Origin: JAFLDD01 sp049314715
GTDB taxonomy: Bacteria > Pseudomonadota > Alphaproteobacteria > Rickettsiales > UBA3002
NCBI GenBank assembly: GCA_049314715.1
Contig: JBMOEL010000024.1
Span: forward strand, 1-17,984
DNA length: 17,984 bases
Direction of reading: 5' to 3'
The position numbers were made by a program, and so were the translations under genes. Below are positions 1 to 8,169 of this stretch, piece by piece. The first letter of the stretch is position 1; every line of letters begins with the position of its first letter. The notes below the pieces were generated by a model. It saw nothing but the letters and a program-made list of their open reading frames with translations, was not told where the DNA came from and ran no database searches.

Positions 1-842
1 TTGATGAGCGTGGTAAAATTCTGCTCCGTTAAGAATGCCAACAACACATCCAAATCGAGTGGCTTGGCGTGCAAGTCATTAATCGGCTCAGGCAAGGGAA
101 CATCTTTTTTCAATTCCACCAATTGGCGCGAGATACGCGCAGCTTCCGCATGGGCTTGCAGTGATTCGCGGCGCTTGGGTTGTTTAATCTGGTCGAGATT
201 CGCCAAAAGATTCTCAAGCGTCCCGAATTGATTAATCAGCTCCGCCGCTGTTTTGGGGCCAATGCCTGGCACCCCCGGAACGTTATCGACCGAGTCACCA
301 ATCAGCGCCTGCACCTCGGTCATTTTTTCCGGTGCGACACCGAATTTATCCATCACGTTTTCGAGCCCAATGTCTTTCTGCTTCATCGGGTCGCGCATTT
401 TCACGCCTTCTGAAATCAACTGCATCAAGTCTTTATCGGAAGAAATAATCAGCGTTTCCATGCCCTGCTTTTTTGCGGCTTCGGCATAGCTCGCTATCAA
501 ATCATCGGCTTCGTAGTCCGCCAATTCGATTGCAGGAATGCCCAGCGCCTTTGTTGCCTCGCGCACGAGCGCAAATTGCGGCACCAAATCTTCGGGCGCT
601 GGTGGGCGATGCGCTTTATACTCAGGGTAAATAGTTTGGCGGAACGAAATACGCGATGCGTCAAAAATCACGACTAAATGGTCGTCAGCGTAATTCTCGC
701 GCAGCCTCAACATCATATTGGTAAAGCCATAGACCGCACCCACAGGCGTGCCGTCTTTGCGCGTCAACGGCGGCAACGCGTGATAGGCACGGAAGATATA
801 TCCCGAGCCATCGACCAATACTAAACGCGCACTATTTGACAT
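1..842 (-). CDS. polA: DNA polymerase I, N-terminal part (5'-3' exonuclease domain); truncated by window edge
   Basis: Reading the minus strand from the ATG at 842-840 gives 280 open codons that run off the window start, so only the N-terminus of a protein usually of about 900 residues is seen. The start reads MSNSARLVLVDGSGYIFRAY, a typical PolA N-terminus. Further 5'-nuclease (FEN-like) signatures follow in order: VVIFDASRISFRQ and YPEYKAHRP (about residues 57-80), YEADDLIASYA, IISSDKDLMQLI, and the helix-hairpin-helix region GDSVDNVPGVPGIGPKTAAE. The acidic metal-binding residues of these motifs are visible. By family knowledge this domain removes RNA primers and nicked DNA flaps during lagging-strand synthesis and repair. 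The proofreading and polymerase domains would lie beyond position 1. The gene is divergent from the esterase at 906, with 63 bp between the starts. Confidence 0.95.
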   Translation of the reverse strand, partial: MSNSARLVLVDGSGYIFRAYHALPPLTRKDGTPVGAVYGFTNMMLRLRENYADDHLVVIFDASRISFRQTIYPEYKAHRPPAPEDLVPQFALVREATKALGIPAIELADYEADDLIASYAEAAKKQGMETLIISSDKDLMQLISEGVKMRDPMKQKDIGLENVMDKFGVAPEKMTEVQALIGDSVDNVPGVPGIGPKTAAELINQFGTLENLLANLDQIKQPKRRESLQAHAEAARISRQLVELKKDVPLPEPINDLHAKPLDLDVLLAFLTEQNFTTLI

Positions 843-905
843 TTACTTGCACCTTGGGGAATTCGCGCTACACCATAGCCACGCAGATTCATATGGGAAG
901 TGATT

Positions 906-1559
906 ATGACAATTCATCTACAAGGGCCTGAACTTGCACCTACGAGCGGAACCGTAAAACGCTTGGTGATTTTGCTGCATGGCTTGGGTTCCGACGGCAA
1001 TGATTTGATTGGCCTTGCGCCACTCATGAAGGACGCGCTGCCCGATACGCAATTTGTTTCACCCAATGCGCCCTTCCCGTGCGATATGGCGCCTTATGGT
1101 CACCAATGGTTCTCGCTACAAGACAGAAGTCTGGGTGCGATGCTCGCGGGTGTGAAAACCGTGGCGCCGATTGTGAATAGCTTTATCGACGCGCAACGTG
1201 ATCGTTTCAAACTGCGCGATGCAGATGTGGCGTTGGTCGGCTTCTCGCAAGGGACGATGACCTCGCTTTATGTTGGCCCGCGCCGTGCCAAACCACTTGC
1301 TGGGATTGTTGGGTTCTCTGGTGCAATGATCGGTGCGGACTTACTGCATGATGAAATTAGAAGCCGTCCACCTGTGTGTTTAATTCATGGCGAGGAAGAC
1401 CAAGTCGTTCCCTTCGCCGCTATGCAGCACGCCACCTATGCGCTTGCTACCGAACATGTTGAGGTGGAAACGCATGCGCGCCCATACTTGCCGCATAGTA
1501 TCGATCCTGAAGGGCTCGATATCGCCGTAACATTTTTAAAGAAATGTTTTGGGATTTAG
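906..1559 (+). CDS. Carboxylesterase / lysophospholipase-type alpha/beta hydrolase (Abhydrolase_2 family)
   Basis: Encodes 217 residues, the usual size for the compact carboxylesterase/phospholipase family (YpfH/EstB-like). An oxyanion-hole HGLG sits near residues 25-28. The nucleophile elbow GFSQG places the serine at about 114, the acid is the Asp in GEEDQVVP at about 165, and the catalytic His is in YLPHSID at about 197, so the triad is complete. There is no signal peptide, so the protein is probably cytoplasmic. I chose the ATG at 906 rather than the in-frame GTG at 900 because GGGAAG at 894-899 is then a Shine-Dalgarno with a 6-nt spacer; from 900 it would abut the start. The family hydrolyses short acyl esters or lysophospholipids; the substrate cannot be told from sequence. 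The stop codon interlocks with the convergent pyrD stop. Confidence 0.88.
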   Translation: MTIHLQGPELAPTSGTVKRLVILLHGLGSDGNDLIGLAPLMKDALPDTQFVSPNAPFPCDMAPYGHQWFSLQDRSLGAMLAGVKTVAPIVNSFIDAQRDRFKLRDADVALVGFSQGTMTSLYVGPRRAKPLAGIVGFSGAMIGADLLHDEIRSRPPVCLIHGEEDQVVPFAAMQHATYALATEHVEVETHARPYLPHSIDPEGLDIAVTFLKKCFGI

Positions 1560-2611
1560 GCGTCTTTGCCGATAACGTCTTTAATGGAAGTGAAGCCATC
1601 ACGTTCAAGCAGTTTTACCAAACCGCGGTTGATGTCGTTCACCAGACCAAAACCCTTATAGATAAGGGCGGTGTAAAGCTGCACGGCACTCGCACCTGCG
1701 CGGATTTTTGCATAAGCATCGTGCGCGCTTGAAATACCGCCGACACCAATGAGCGGCACGCGCCCTTCGGTAAGCTGGTACATATGCTTCAATACTTGTG
1801 TCGATTTCTGGAAGAGCGGTTTACCACTCAGCCCGCCCTGCTCACTTTCATGCGGACTCATTTCCACACCGTCACGACTAATGGTGGTGTTACTAACAAT
1901 CAGCCCGTCAATTTTTAATGTGAGCGCGACATCAGCAATATCTTTGAGCGCGGCATCGTCATTGTCTGGCGCGATTTTCACAAAGATGGGTTTACGTGGC
2001 AACCCTGCCTTTACCAAATCGGCACGCACGTCATGCACCGCGCGCACGAGTGGCTGCAATGCCTCTGCGCCTTGGAGATTACGTAACCCTGGTGTATTGG
2101 GTGAGGAGATATTGACCGTAATATAATCAACCAGCGCGTAAAGTGTGCGCATGGCGGCAGCATAATCACTGGCGGCATCTTCTGTATCTTTATTTTTGCC
2201 AATATTGCCACCCACGACACCGCCCTGTTTGCGATGCCTTAGATTCCACGCGGCCGCTTCCATGCCTTCATTATTAAAGCCAAGGCGGTTGATGATCGCT
2301 TCTTGTTCGATGAGGCGAAAAATACGCGGCGTTGGGTTGCCCGCCTGCGCTTTGGGTGTAACGGTGCCAATTTCAGCATAACCAAAACCCGCTTTGAGCG
2401 CAGCATTATAGACTTCGGCGTTCTTATCGAACCCTGCAGCAAGACCGACTGGGTTGGGCAGATTCAAGCCCGCTAATTCGGTATTCAAGCGCGCGTCTTT
2501 GAAGGCGCATGTTGGAATTGCACCCAGCATGAGCGATTTGATTGCCGCGCGATGTGCCTGCTCGGGCGGAAGCGAAAAAACCAACGGACGGATGAGAGAA
2601 TACAGACTCAT
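1556..2611 (-). CDS. pyrD: Dihydroorotate dehydrogenase (quinone), class 2
   Basis: The 351-residue product matches the length of class 2 dihydroorotate dehydrogenase, the FMN enzyme that oxidises dihydroorotate to orotate in pyrimidine synthesis and passes electrons to membrane quinone. The N-terminal stretch with RPLVFSLPPEQAHR is the membrane-associating helical part that marks class 2. Core motifs follow: NPVGLAAGFDKNAE, GYAEIGTVTPKAQ with NPTPRIFRL, INRLGFNNEG, VNISSPNTPGLRNLQ with the catalytic serine region, IVSNTTISR, GGLSGKPLF and LIGVGGISSAHDAYAKIRAGAS (phosphate/FMN binding). The start lies 9 bp after the M23 peptidase stop on the same strand, without a clear Shine-Dalgarno, so the two are probably cotranscribed with pyrD second. 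Its TAA overlaps the convergent esterase TAG, leaving no room for a terminator between the genes. Confidence 0.95.
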   Translation of the reverse strand: MSLYSLIRPLVFSLPPEQAHRAAIKSLMLGAIPTCAFKDARLNTELAGLNLPNPVGLAAGFDKNAEVYNAALKAGFGYAEIGTVTPKAQAGNPTPRIFRLIEQEAIINRLGFNNEGMEAAAWNLRHRKQGGVVGGNIGKNKDTEDAASDYAAAMRTLYALVDYITVNISSPNTPGLRNLQGAEALQPLVRAVHDVRADLVKAGLPRKPIFVKIAPDNDDAALKDIADVALTLKIDGLIVSNTTISRDGVEMSPHESEQGGLSGKPLFQKSTQVLKHMYQLTEGRVPLIGVGGISSAHDAYAKIRAGASAVQLYTALIYKGFGLVNDINRGLVKLLERDGFTSIKDVIGKDA

Positions 2612-2620
2612 GATTGCGTG

Positions 2621-3469
2621 CTAGCGCACACGAACGACTTGCGCAACCTTTGTTGCGGTTCCTTGCGGCGCATTCAGCACCAGCATCGGGTCGATACGCT
2701 GGCCATTACGTTTGATGCGATAATCCAAGTGCGGCCCTGTCGAGCGGCCAGTGGAGCCAAGTTTACCAATTGCCTGACCTTGCGCCACGCGCTGGCCGAC
2801 ACGCACGGACTGCGCGCTCAAGTGACCATAAGTTGTTTCGCTACCATCGTTATGCGCAATGGTAATGTGCTGACCAAGACCACGACCTGTGGCGACTTCT
2901 TTTACCGTGCCTGAGGCACTCGCTAAAATCGGCGTGCCTGTTGCTGCCGCAATATCAATCCCGCCATGGAAACGCATTTTTCCATGGAATGGATCTTTGC
3001 GCATCCCATAGCCAGAACTGAGTTGCTGCTTCACATTGTGTGCGATGGGCCATATATGGCCGCTGCGACTTGCCATATTGCTATTGCGCATGGTTTCGCC
3101 AAATACGGGGGAATCTGCACCGCCATTGTCACCGAATAAATCCGTCACCGCATTACCACGTGTTACAACGGGTGCGCCGTTAGGCTGCAACATTGCCACT
3201 TGTGCGGGTGCAGATTCAGTCGCGCGCACTACATTTGGGCGGCTTGCTGCGCGTATGACCAAATCACGGTCGAGGCGCATGAATCCAGAACGCATTGCTT
3301 TCATATCGGAACGCTGGACTTGTGATGGGCGAATTGCTGAAGAGGGCACGCCCGAACGCATAGATGCTAAGGACATGAATTTTTTACCCGCAACGATTTT
3401 ACTGTCAGCCAGCGCAGGCTGAGCGGCAAGTAATGCGATGAACGCAAAAACGATAGGTTTTGTCTTCAT
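2621..3469 (-). CDS. Secreted M23/LytM-type metallopeptidase (peptidoglycan hydrolase-like)
   Basis: Encodes 282 residues with an N-terminal signal peptide (hydrophobic residues 6-20, probable cleavage after AQPALA), so it is exported to the periplasm. Residues about 25-135 are a basic, low-conservation region. The C-terminal half is an M23 fold: SSGYGMRKDPFHG, FHGGIDIAA (H168 and D172, expected zinc ligands), ASGTVKEV, TYGHLS (H216), GQAIGKLGSTGRSTGPHLDYRI and a closing RIDPM. The usual HxH pair is HxD here (H247, D249), so the third zinc ligand would be Asp, or the enzyme may be altered or inactive. Family members cut peptidoglycan cross-links or activate amidases in cell separation; which applies is not visible. 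It is the first gene of a pair with pyrD and is divergent from the TPR gene at 3628. Confidence 0.88.
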   Translation of the reverse strand: MKTKPIVFAFIALLAAQPALADSKIVAGKKFMSLASMRSGVPSSAIRPSQVQRSDMKAMRSGFMRLDRDLVIRAASRPNVVRATESAPAQVAMLQPNGAPVVTRGNAVTDLFGDNGGADSPVFGETMRNSNMASRSGHIWPIAHNVKQQLSSGYGMRKDPFHGKMRFHGGIDIAAATGTPILASASGTVKEVATGRGLGQHITIAHNDGSETTYGHLSAQSVRVGQRVAQGQAIGKLGSTGRSTGPHLDYRIKRNGQRIDPMLVLNAPQGTATKVAQVVRVR

Positions 3470-3627
3470 GACCGTCTATTTTGCAAGGCCTGTGCCAAGT
3501 TTTTGTTACATCTACACCACATACGGCCATTCAATAATGGGTTTTGCTACCATATCTTGCGTTTATGCTCTCGCGCTAGGCGGGTTTTGGGTAGTGTCGT
3601 GGCTAACGCGTCACGTTTCTGGGGCAT
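3470..3627. promoter_or_regulatory. Divergent intergenic region between the M23 peptidase and the TPR/pilTU operon
   Basis: These 158 bp lie between two divergent starts and must hold the promoters of both operons. I found no pair of hexamers with good spacing on either strand that I would call a promoter. The TPR start is preceded by GGGG at 3621-3624, only 3 nt from the ATG. A plus-strand reading frame crossing this region ends in an apparent CxxCH motif, but it overlaps the real TPR gene in another frame and is not a gene. Confidence 0.4.
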
Positions 3628-5151
3628 ATGCTGATTCATCGTTTGTTAGATTCAACCCGTCATCGCCTGCTTTGCACGACTATGTGCTGTTTGCTGGTCA
3701 CTGCGCCAGATGCCATGGCAGCGTTTGACCCTGACGCTGGCAAAGACGAAACGGCCGCTATTAGCACCCAACACCTAACACGCAGCCGCACGGCACCCGC
3801 GCCAATGATGATGGTTAACCGTCATGCAACGCCTGCAAATCGGGCTGGTTTTATTCCAACCGTTGACAAGGTGGCTACACCTAAGCCGCTATATCCGACT
3901 CGTGCTGCTGCGCCTGTTGAGGCAGTGGCAGCCACCAGCTCTCCAACCATCGCGCCGCTACCTTCTTCGGCAAGCATGGAGCAGGAAATGGAAGTAGCGG
4001 CAACATCCATTGCGCCGTTGCCAAGTCTACCGCCTGTATCAGGTGAGGTGAAGGCAAAAGCGAATCAGGTAATGGATTCACATCCGCAGGCTGAAAATGC
4101 GCCTCAAGAAACACAAATGGCTGGCTATATTGCACCGCCGCCGCCACTACCTGATATGGCGCCGTTGGCGACGAACGTTGTAACACCTGCCGCCCCATCG
4201 CCAGTTAGCGCAACAAATGAAAGTGCGCCGGTTGATATTATCGACCCAGATATGCGCAGCTCAACGGGTAAAAGCATGAATAGCGCGGTGAATATCGCGC
4301 CACCTCCGCCCGTTATTGGCGCTAATATTCCTGCCCCAGCACCACTGAGGGGGCAAAGCGCCAATCTGTCGAATGAAACCAAGGAAATTCTAGGCCGTAT
4401 ACCTAACCATGTTGGTGAGGCGCCGCCAGCTGCAGCCCCAACACGCACTACCTTAAGCCGCGTTAGTCCCGAAGTATCCAGCTTGATTCCTAACCTCGAA
4501 AAGCAAATGGAATATGAACAAGCGGGCCTTAAAATCAGCATGAGTCGTCAAGGTTTTGATTCCAATATTGAGCTTGGCAGAGCTTACGAAGCGCTGATTG
4601 CAGGCGATAGTGAAATGGCGGTAGATATTTATCAAAACATCATCGCAGCGGAACCCCGCAATCAGGATGCGCTATTTGGATTAGCGGCAACCTACCATCG
4701 CGCCGGTGAGTTGGCGAAAGCACGCCCACTTTATGGCGCGCTGCTGCGTATTAACCCCAATCACCGCGAGGGGCTCAATAACTTCTTGGTATTGGTGAGT
4801 GACGAGGCGCCAGAAGAAGCCTTATTCGAGTTACAAAAATTGGCAGAGCGCAACCCTCAATTTAGTCCGATTCGTGCGCAAATGGCGGTATTGCTTGAAA
4901 AACTCGGGCAGCATGACTTAGCGCGCGAAGAGATGATCAAGGCGATCCGTATGGCGCCTGAGAATCTTGTCTATAAATACAACCTCGCCATCATGATGGA
5001 TAAGCAAGGTCGCTATGCCGATGCGTCGGCGCTTTATGGCTTGTTGGTGGATGCGGCGCTGCGCGGTGAGTCAATCCCCGCACCGCTTGAGGATATTCAA
5101 AAGCGCCTCACTTATATCAATACCGCATCGATTGATACGCGCGGAAGTTAA
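3628..5151 (+). CDS. Exported Pro/Ala-rich tetratricopeptide-repeat protein, first gene of the pilTU operon
   Basis: Encodes 507 residues. The start has a basic segment followed by a hydrophobic stretch (about 14-31, ending near DAMA-AFD), which looks like a signal peptide or membrane anchor. Residues 50-300 are low-complexity, rich in Pro, Ala and Ser, with a recurring IAPLPS/IAPPPP motif at about 108, 128, 168 and 223. Residues about 310-475 are helical with TPR hallmarks (EALIAGDSEMAVDIYQNII, GLAATYHRAGELAKARPLY, MAVLLEKLGQHDLAREEM, NLAIMMDKQGRYADASALY). TPR proteins of similar layout occur in pilus clusters, for example MshN or PilF-type pilotins, so a role in secretin or pilus assembly is plausible but inferred. 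It ends 34 bp before pilT on the same strand, suggesting one operon. An alternative internal start is the ATG at 3682. Confidence 0.85.
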   Translation: MLIHRLLDSTRHRLLCTTMCCLLVTAPDAMAAFDPDAGKDETAAISTQHLTRSRTAPAPMMMVNRHATPANRAGFIPTVDKVATPKPLYPTRAAAPVEAVAATSSPTIAPLPSSASMEQEMEVAATSIAPLPSLPPVSGEVKAKANQVMDSHPQAENAPQETQMAGYIAPPPPLPDMAPLATNVVTPAAPSPVSATNESAPVDIIDPDMRSSTGKSMNSAVNIAPPPPVIGANIPAPAPLRGQSANLSNETKEILGRIPNHVGEAPPAAAPTRTTLSRVSPEVSSLIPNLEKQMEYEQAGLKISMSRQGFDSNIELGRAYEALIAGDSEMAVDIYQNIIAAEPRNQDALFGLAATYHRAGELAKARPLYGALLRINPNHREGLNNFLVLVSDEAPEEALFELQKLAERNPQFSPIRAQMAVLLEKLGQHDLAREEMIKAIRMAPENLVYKYNLAIMMDKQGRYADASALYGLLVDAALRGESIPAPLEDIQKRLTYINTASIDTRGS

Positions 5152-5185
5152 CGTTTTATTTACGCAACTGCACTAGAGTCCTAAC

Positions 5186-6295
5186 ATGGAAATTACCGAC
5201 CTTCTCGTTGCCACCAGCAAAAATAAAGGCTCTGACCTGCATTTATCAACAGGCAACCCGCCTATTATGCGAATTAATGGCGACATGTTGCCTGTTGAAA
5301 TGCCCGCGCTTGAGGCTGGTCAGGTCAAGCAGCTACTCTATTCGATTATGACCGAGAATCAGCGCAGTGATTATGAGCGCGAGTTGGAGCTCGACTTCTC
5401 TATCTCCTTTGGAACAGACATGCGTTTTCGTGTGAATGCGTTTAACCAAATTAATGGGCCTTCAGCGGTGTTTCGTACCATTCCCACGAAGATATTATCG
5501 TTGGATGATTTGAAAGCGCCCGAAGTATTGCGCCGTCTTTGCCATTTGCATAAGGGCATTATTCTTGTTACCGGCCCAACGGGTTCGGGTAAATCCACTA
5601 CACTTGCCGCGATGGTGAATTATATTAATACCAACTTCAGCAAACATATTCTGACGGTTGAAGACCCGGTGGAGTTCGTGCATCAATCCAAAAAGTCACT
5701 TATCAACCAGCGTGAAGTGGGTGCTACAACTAAATCCTTTGCGCGCGCACTGAAGTCTGCCTTACGTGAAGATCCTGATGTGATTCTGGTGGGCGAGTTG
5801 CGCGATTTGGAAACCATTCAGCTTGCGATGACCGCTGCAGAAACCGGCCACTTGGTTATGGCGACCTTGCATACAAGCTCTGCACCTAAAACCATTGACC
5901 GTATCATCGACGTATTCCCCGCGAATGATAAGGACATGATTCGCGCGATGCTTTCTGTGTCGCTGGAAGCCATCATCGCACAAACACTGCTTAAGCGCGC
6001 CGATGGTTCGGGTCGTGTTGCGGCACATGAGATTTTGCTTGGAACGCCAGCGATTCGTAACTTGATTCGTGAAGGGAAGATTCCACAAATCAATTCAATG
6101 ATTCAAATGGGCTCCAAAATCGGCATGACAACAATGCGCGATACACTCAATCGTCTGTATAATGATGGTATCATCAGCGAAGAAACATTGCGTGAAGCTA
6201 TCGCGAGCGGCAGCGATGAAGAGACTGAGAAAAAAGATGCGGCAGGTTCGGGGGGTGTGAAAGCAACCGCCGCGCGTCGCGAGAGCGCTTTTTAA
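5186..6295 (+). CDS. pilT: Type IV pilus retraction ATPase PilT
   Basis: The 369-residue product is a cytoplasmic hexameric ATPase of the secretion-ATPase superfamily that drives pilus disassembly. The PAS-like N-terminal domain (KGSDLHLSTGNPPIMRINGD) is followed by the Walker A GPTGSGKS at 130-137, an Asp box around LTVEDPVEF, Walker B DPDVILVGE at 196-204 and a His box near ATLHTSS. The PilT-specific AIRNLIREGK is at 289-298. The Asp/Glu/Lys-rich tail from about 345 to 369 is longer than in some PilT proteins and looks disordered. The ATG at 5186 fits the family N-terminus, although no strong Shine-Dalgarno is visible. The stop overlaps the pilU start as TAATG. Confidence 0.95.
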   Translation: MEITDLLVATSKNKGSDLHLSTGNPPIMRINGDMLPVEMPALEAGQVKQLLYSIMTENQRSDYERELELDFSISFGTDMRFRVNAFNQINGPSAVFRTIPTKILSLDDLKAPEVLRRLCHLHKGIILVTGPTGSGKSTTLAAMVNYINTNFSKHILTVEDPVEFVHQSKKSLINQREVGATTKSFARALKSALREDPDVILVGELRDLETIQLAMTAAETGHLVMATLHTSSAPKTIDRIIDVFPANDKDMIRAMLSVSLEAIIAQTLLKRADGSGRVAAHEILLGTPAIRNLIREGKIPQINSMIQMGSKIGMTTMRDTLNRLYNDGIISEETLREAIASGSDEETEKKDAAGSGGVKATAARRESAF

Positions 6296-7443
6296 TGAGC
6301 AACGCCGAACAGGTAGACGTCTATCTAGAGGCGATGATTGCTCACAAGGCCTCGGATTTATATCTCACGTTTGATTGCCCACCCTCCCTGCGCATCACCG
6401 ATCGCATCGAAAGGCAGGGCAATACACCACTAACCGATGCTGACTTAGATCGCTATATGCGGCAGTTGCTGCAAGACCATCAGATTGACGAGTTTGAAAG
6501 TACGCTGGAACTCAACACGGCCATTGCATGGAATATGCGCGCACGCTTCCGTATCAATCTCTACAAACAGCAACAGCATATTGCGATCACCATACGTCGT
6601 ATTCAGACCGAGATTCCAACCGCTGAGGCATTAGGCTTACCAGAGATTTATTGCGACTTAGTCATGCAAAAGCGCGGCCTGATTCTGGTCGTGGGCCCAA
6701 CGGGATCCGGTAAGACTACTTCACTTGCCTCTATGGTTGGGTATCGCAATGAGCATGGAGACGGGCATATCATTACGGTTGAAGACCCTATTGAATATGT
6801 GCATGCGCATCAAAACTGCATCGTCAGTCAACGCGATGTGGGCATTGATACTTATTCTTTCTCACTTGCATTGAAAAACGCCCTACGCCAACGACCTGAC
6901 GTCGTTGTTATCGGTGAAATACGTGACCGCGAGGTTATGGAACAAGCCTTGTATTTTGCGGAGACAGGTCACTTATGTATTGCCACTATCCACGCAAGCA
7001 ACTCCAACCAAGCGATTGAGCGTGCGTTGAACTTCTTTCCGGAAGAAAGCCACCAACAAATTCGACTAAACCTATCGCTCAACCTGCGAGCAATCCTTTC
7101 GCAAAGACTTGTCGCTAATACGATTGGTAGTCGCAGTCTCGCTGTCGAGGTGATGCTAAATAACGGCCTCATCAAGCAACTGATTGAAGAAGGCAAGATT
7201 CGTCAGATTAAAGATATGATTGAAAAGGGCGGCGATGAAGGCATGGTGACGTTTGACCAATCGCTCTATCAATTGTTCCGCAGTGGTACTATTACTCAGG
7301 ATGTTGCCATTGCAGAAGCCGATAACCCCGCTAACTTGCGCCTCATGATTAAGCAGAACGAATCGCTTACGCGCGTTAGCAGAGAGGCCATTTCCGTACG
7401 CCAAGTGACGCGCCAAGAGGCGCCCAAGAAAAGTGATTTTTAA
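6295..7443 (+). CDS. pilU: PilT paralogue, PilU-type retraction ATPase
   Basis: Encodes 382 residues of the same ATPase family as the preceding gene. Motifs are KASDLYLTFDCPPSLRI at the N-terminus, Walker A GPTGSGKT at 134-141, Asp box TVEDPIEY, Walker B PDVVVIGEIRD at 201-211 and AETGHLCIATIHAS. The usual PilT AIRNLIRE is replaced by GLIKQLIEEGKI at 291-302, followed by IKDMIEKGGDEGMVTFDQSLY and a late LRLMIKQN, all typical of PilU. By family knowledge PilU assists PilT in retraction under load. Its ATG overlaps the pilT stop by one base, implying translational coupling. Its TAA interlocks with the convergent stop of the ABC ATPase. Confidence 0.92.
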   Translation: MSNAEQVDVYLEAMIAHKASDLYLTFDCPPSLRITDRIERQGNTPLTDADLDRYMRQLLQDHQIDEFESTLELNTAIAWNMRARFRINLYKQQQHIAITIRRIQTEIPTAEALGLPEIYCDLVMQKRGLILVVGPTGSGKTTSLASMVGYRNEHGDGHIITVEDPIEYVHAHQNCIVSQRDVGIDTYSFSLALKNALRQRPDVVVIGEIRDREVMEQALYFAETGHLCIATIHASNSNQAIERALNFFPEESHQQIRLNLSLNLRAILSQRLVANTIGSRSLAVEVMLNNGLIKQLIEEGKIRQIKDMIEKGGDEGMVTFDQSLYQLFRSGTITQDVAIAEADNPANLRLMIKQNESLTRVSREAISVRQVTRQEAPKKSDF

Positions 7444-8165
7444 GCTGCTTTTTGTGTATCAATCGCTTTAAGAAATGCGCGCTCAAGCGATTGTTCTTGA
7501 TAGGTGGGCTTAAAGTCTTTTGCCGTACCAATATAACGCAGCGCCGTATCATGAATAATGCCAATACGATCACAAATCTCATCAATATCCGCCAATATAT
7601 GCGAGCTGAAGAAGATGGTTTTGCCACGCTTCTTCTGCTCTAACATCACGTCTTTCAACTTGATGCGCGAGCGCGGGTCTAGACCACTCATTGGCTCGTC
7701 TAGAATAAGAAACGGCTGGTCGACCATAAACGCACCGACGAGTCCAAGCTTCTGCCCCATACCTTTGGAGTAGGAGCCCACTTTGCGGTCCAATACATCG
7801 GGGTTGAGGTCGAGCGCCTCAGCCATTTGGCGGGCAGCGCTTATGTCTAGTTTCTTACCGTAATAGGAAAGCGAAAGTGCCAAGTACTCCTTGCCAAGCA
7901 AATAACGTGATGGCGTAAATTTCTCTGGCAAATAGGATATGTTGCGTCGCGCTTCTACTGTCGTGCTTAGCTTACCTAATATGTTGGCTTGCCCGTTATC
8001 AGCATGGCTCAAATCAAGGATGATTTTAATCAGGGTTGTTTTGCCAATCCCATTCAGACCAATCAGACCAAAAATTTCGCCTTCCTTGAGTGAAAACGAA
8101 ATATCCTTGAGCACCTGATGTTTGCCGTATGACTTGTAGATTGAATGGAGTTCAAGTGGTGACAT
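7440..8165 (-). CDS. ABC transporter ATP-binding protein, last gene of the pilus-assembly operon
   Basis: The 241-residue product is a complete nucleotide-binding domain: Walker A GLNGIGKTT at 36-44, YLPEK at the Q-loop position (Glu for Gln, common in NatA/CcmA-like subunits), a degenerate signature SKGMGQ at about 133-138, Walker B FLILDEP, D-loop SGLDP, and the H-loop FSSHIL with H189. No membrane segment is present and no permease gene is adjacent, so the partner is elsewhere or unrecognised. It starts 4 bp after the PilP-slot gene stop, so it belongs to the pilus operon. A precedent is the PilGHI ABC transporter needed for pili in Myxococcus, with PilH as ATPase; equating this gene with pilH is only an inference. 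An unrelated exporter ATPase is the alternative. Confidence 0.88.
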   Translation of the reverse strand: MSPLELHSIYKSYGKHQVLKDISFSLKEGEIFGLIGLNGIGKTTLIKIILDLSHADNGQANILGKLSTTVEARRNISYLPEKFTPSRYLLGKEYLALSLSYYGKKLDISAARQMAEALDLNPDVLDRKVGSYSKGMGQKLGLVGAFMVDQPFLILDEPMSGLDPRSRIKLKDVMLEQKKRGKTIFFSSHILADIDEICDRIGIIHDTALRYIGTAKDFKPTYQEQSLERAFLKAIDTQKAA

Positions 8166-8169
8166 AGGG

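Noticed and set aside
3438..3728. A 96-codon plus frame ending in a CARCH (CxxCH) motif, looking like a cytochrome c heme site near the divergent promoter region
   Set aside because: It starts inside the M23 gene on the other strand and its end overlaps the TPR gene in another frame. There is no cytochrome context after the motif, so the motif is fortuitous.
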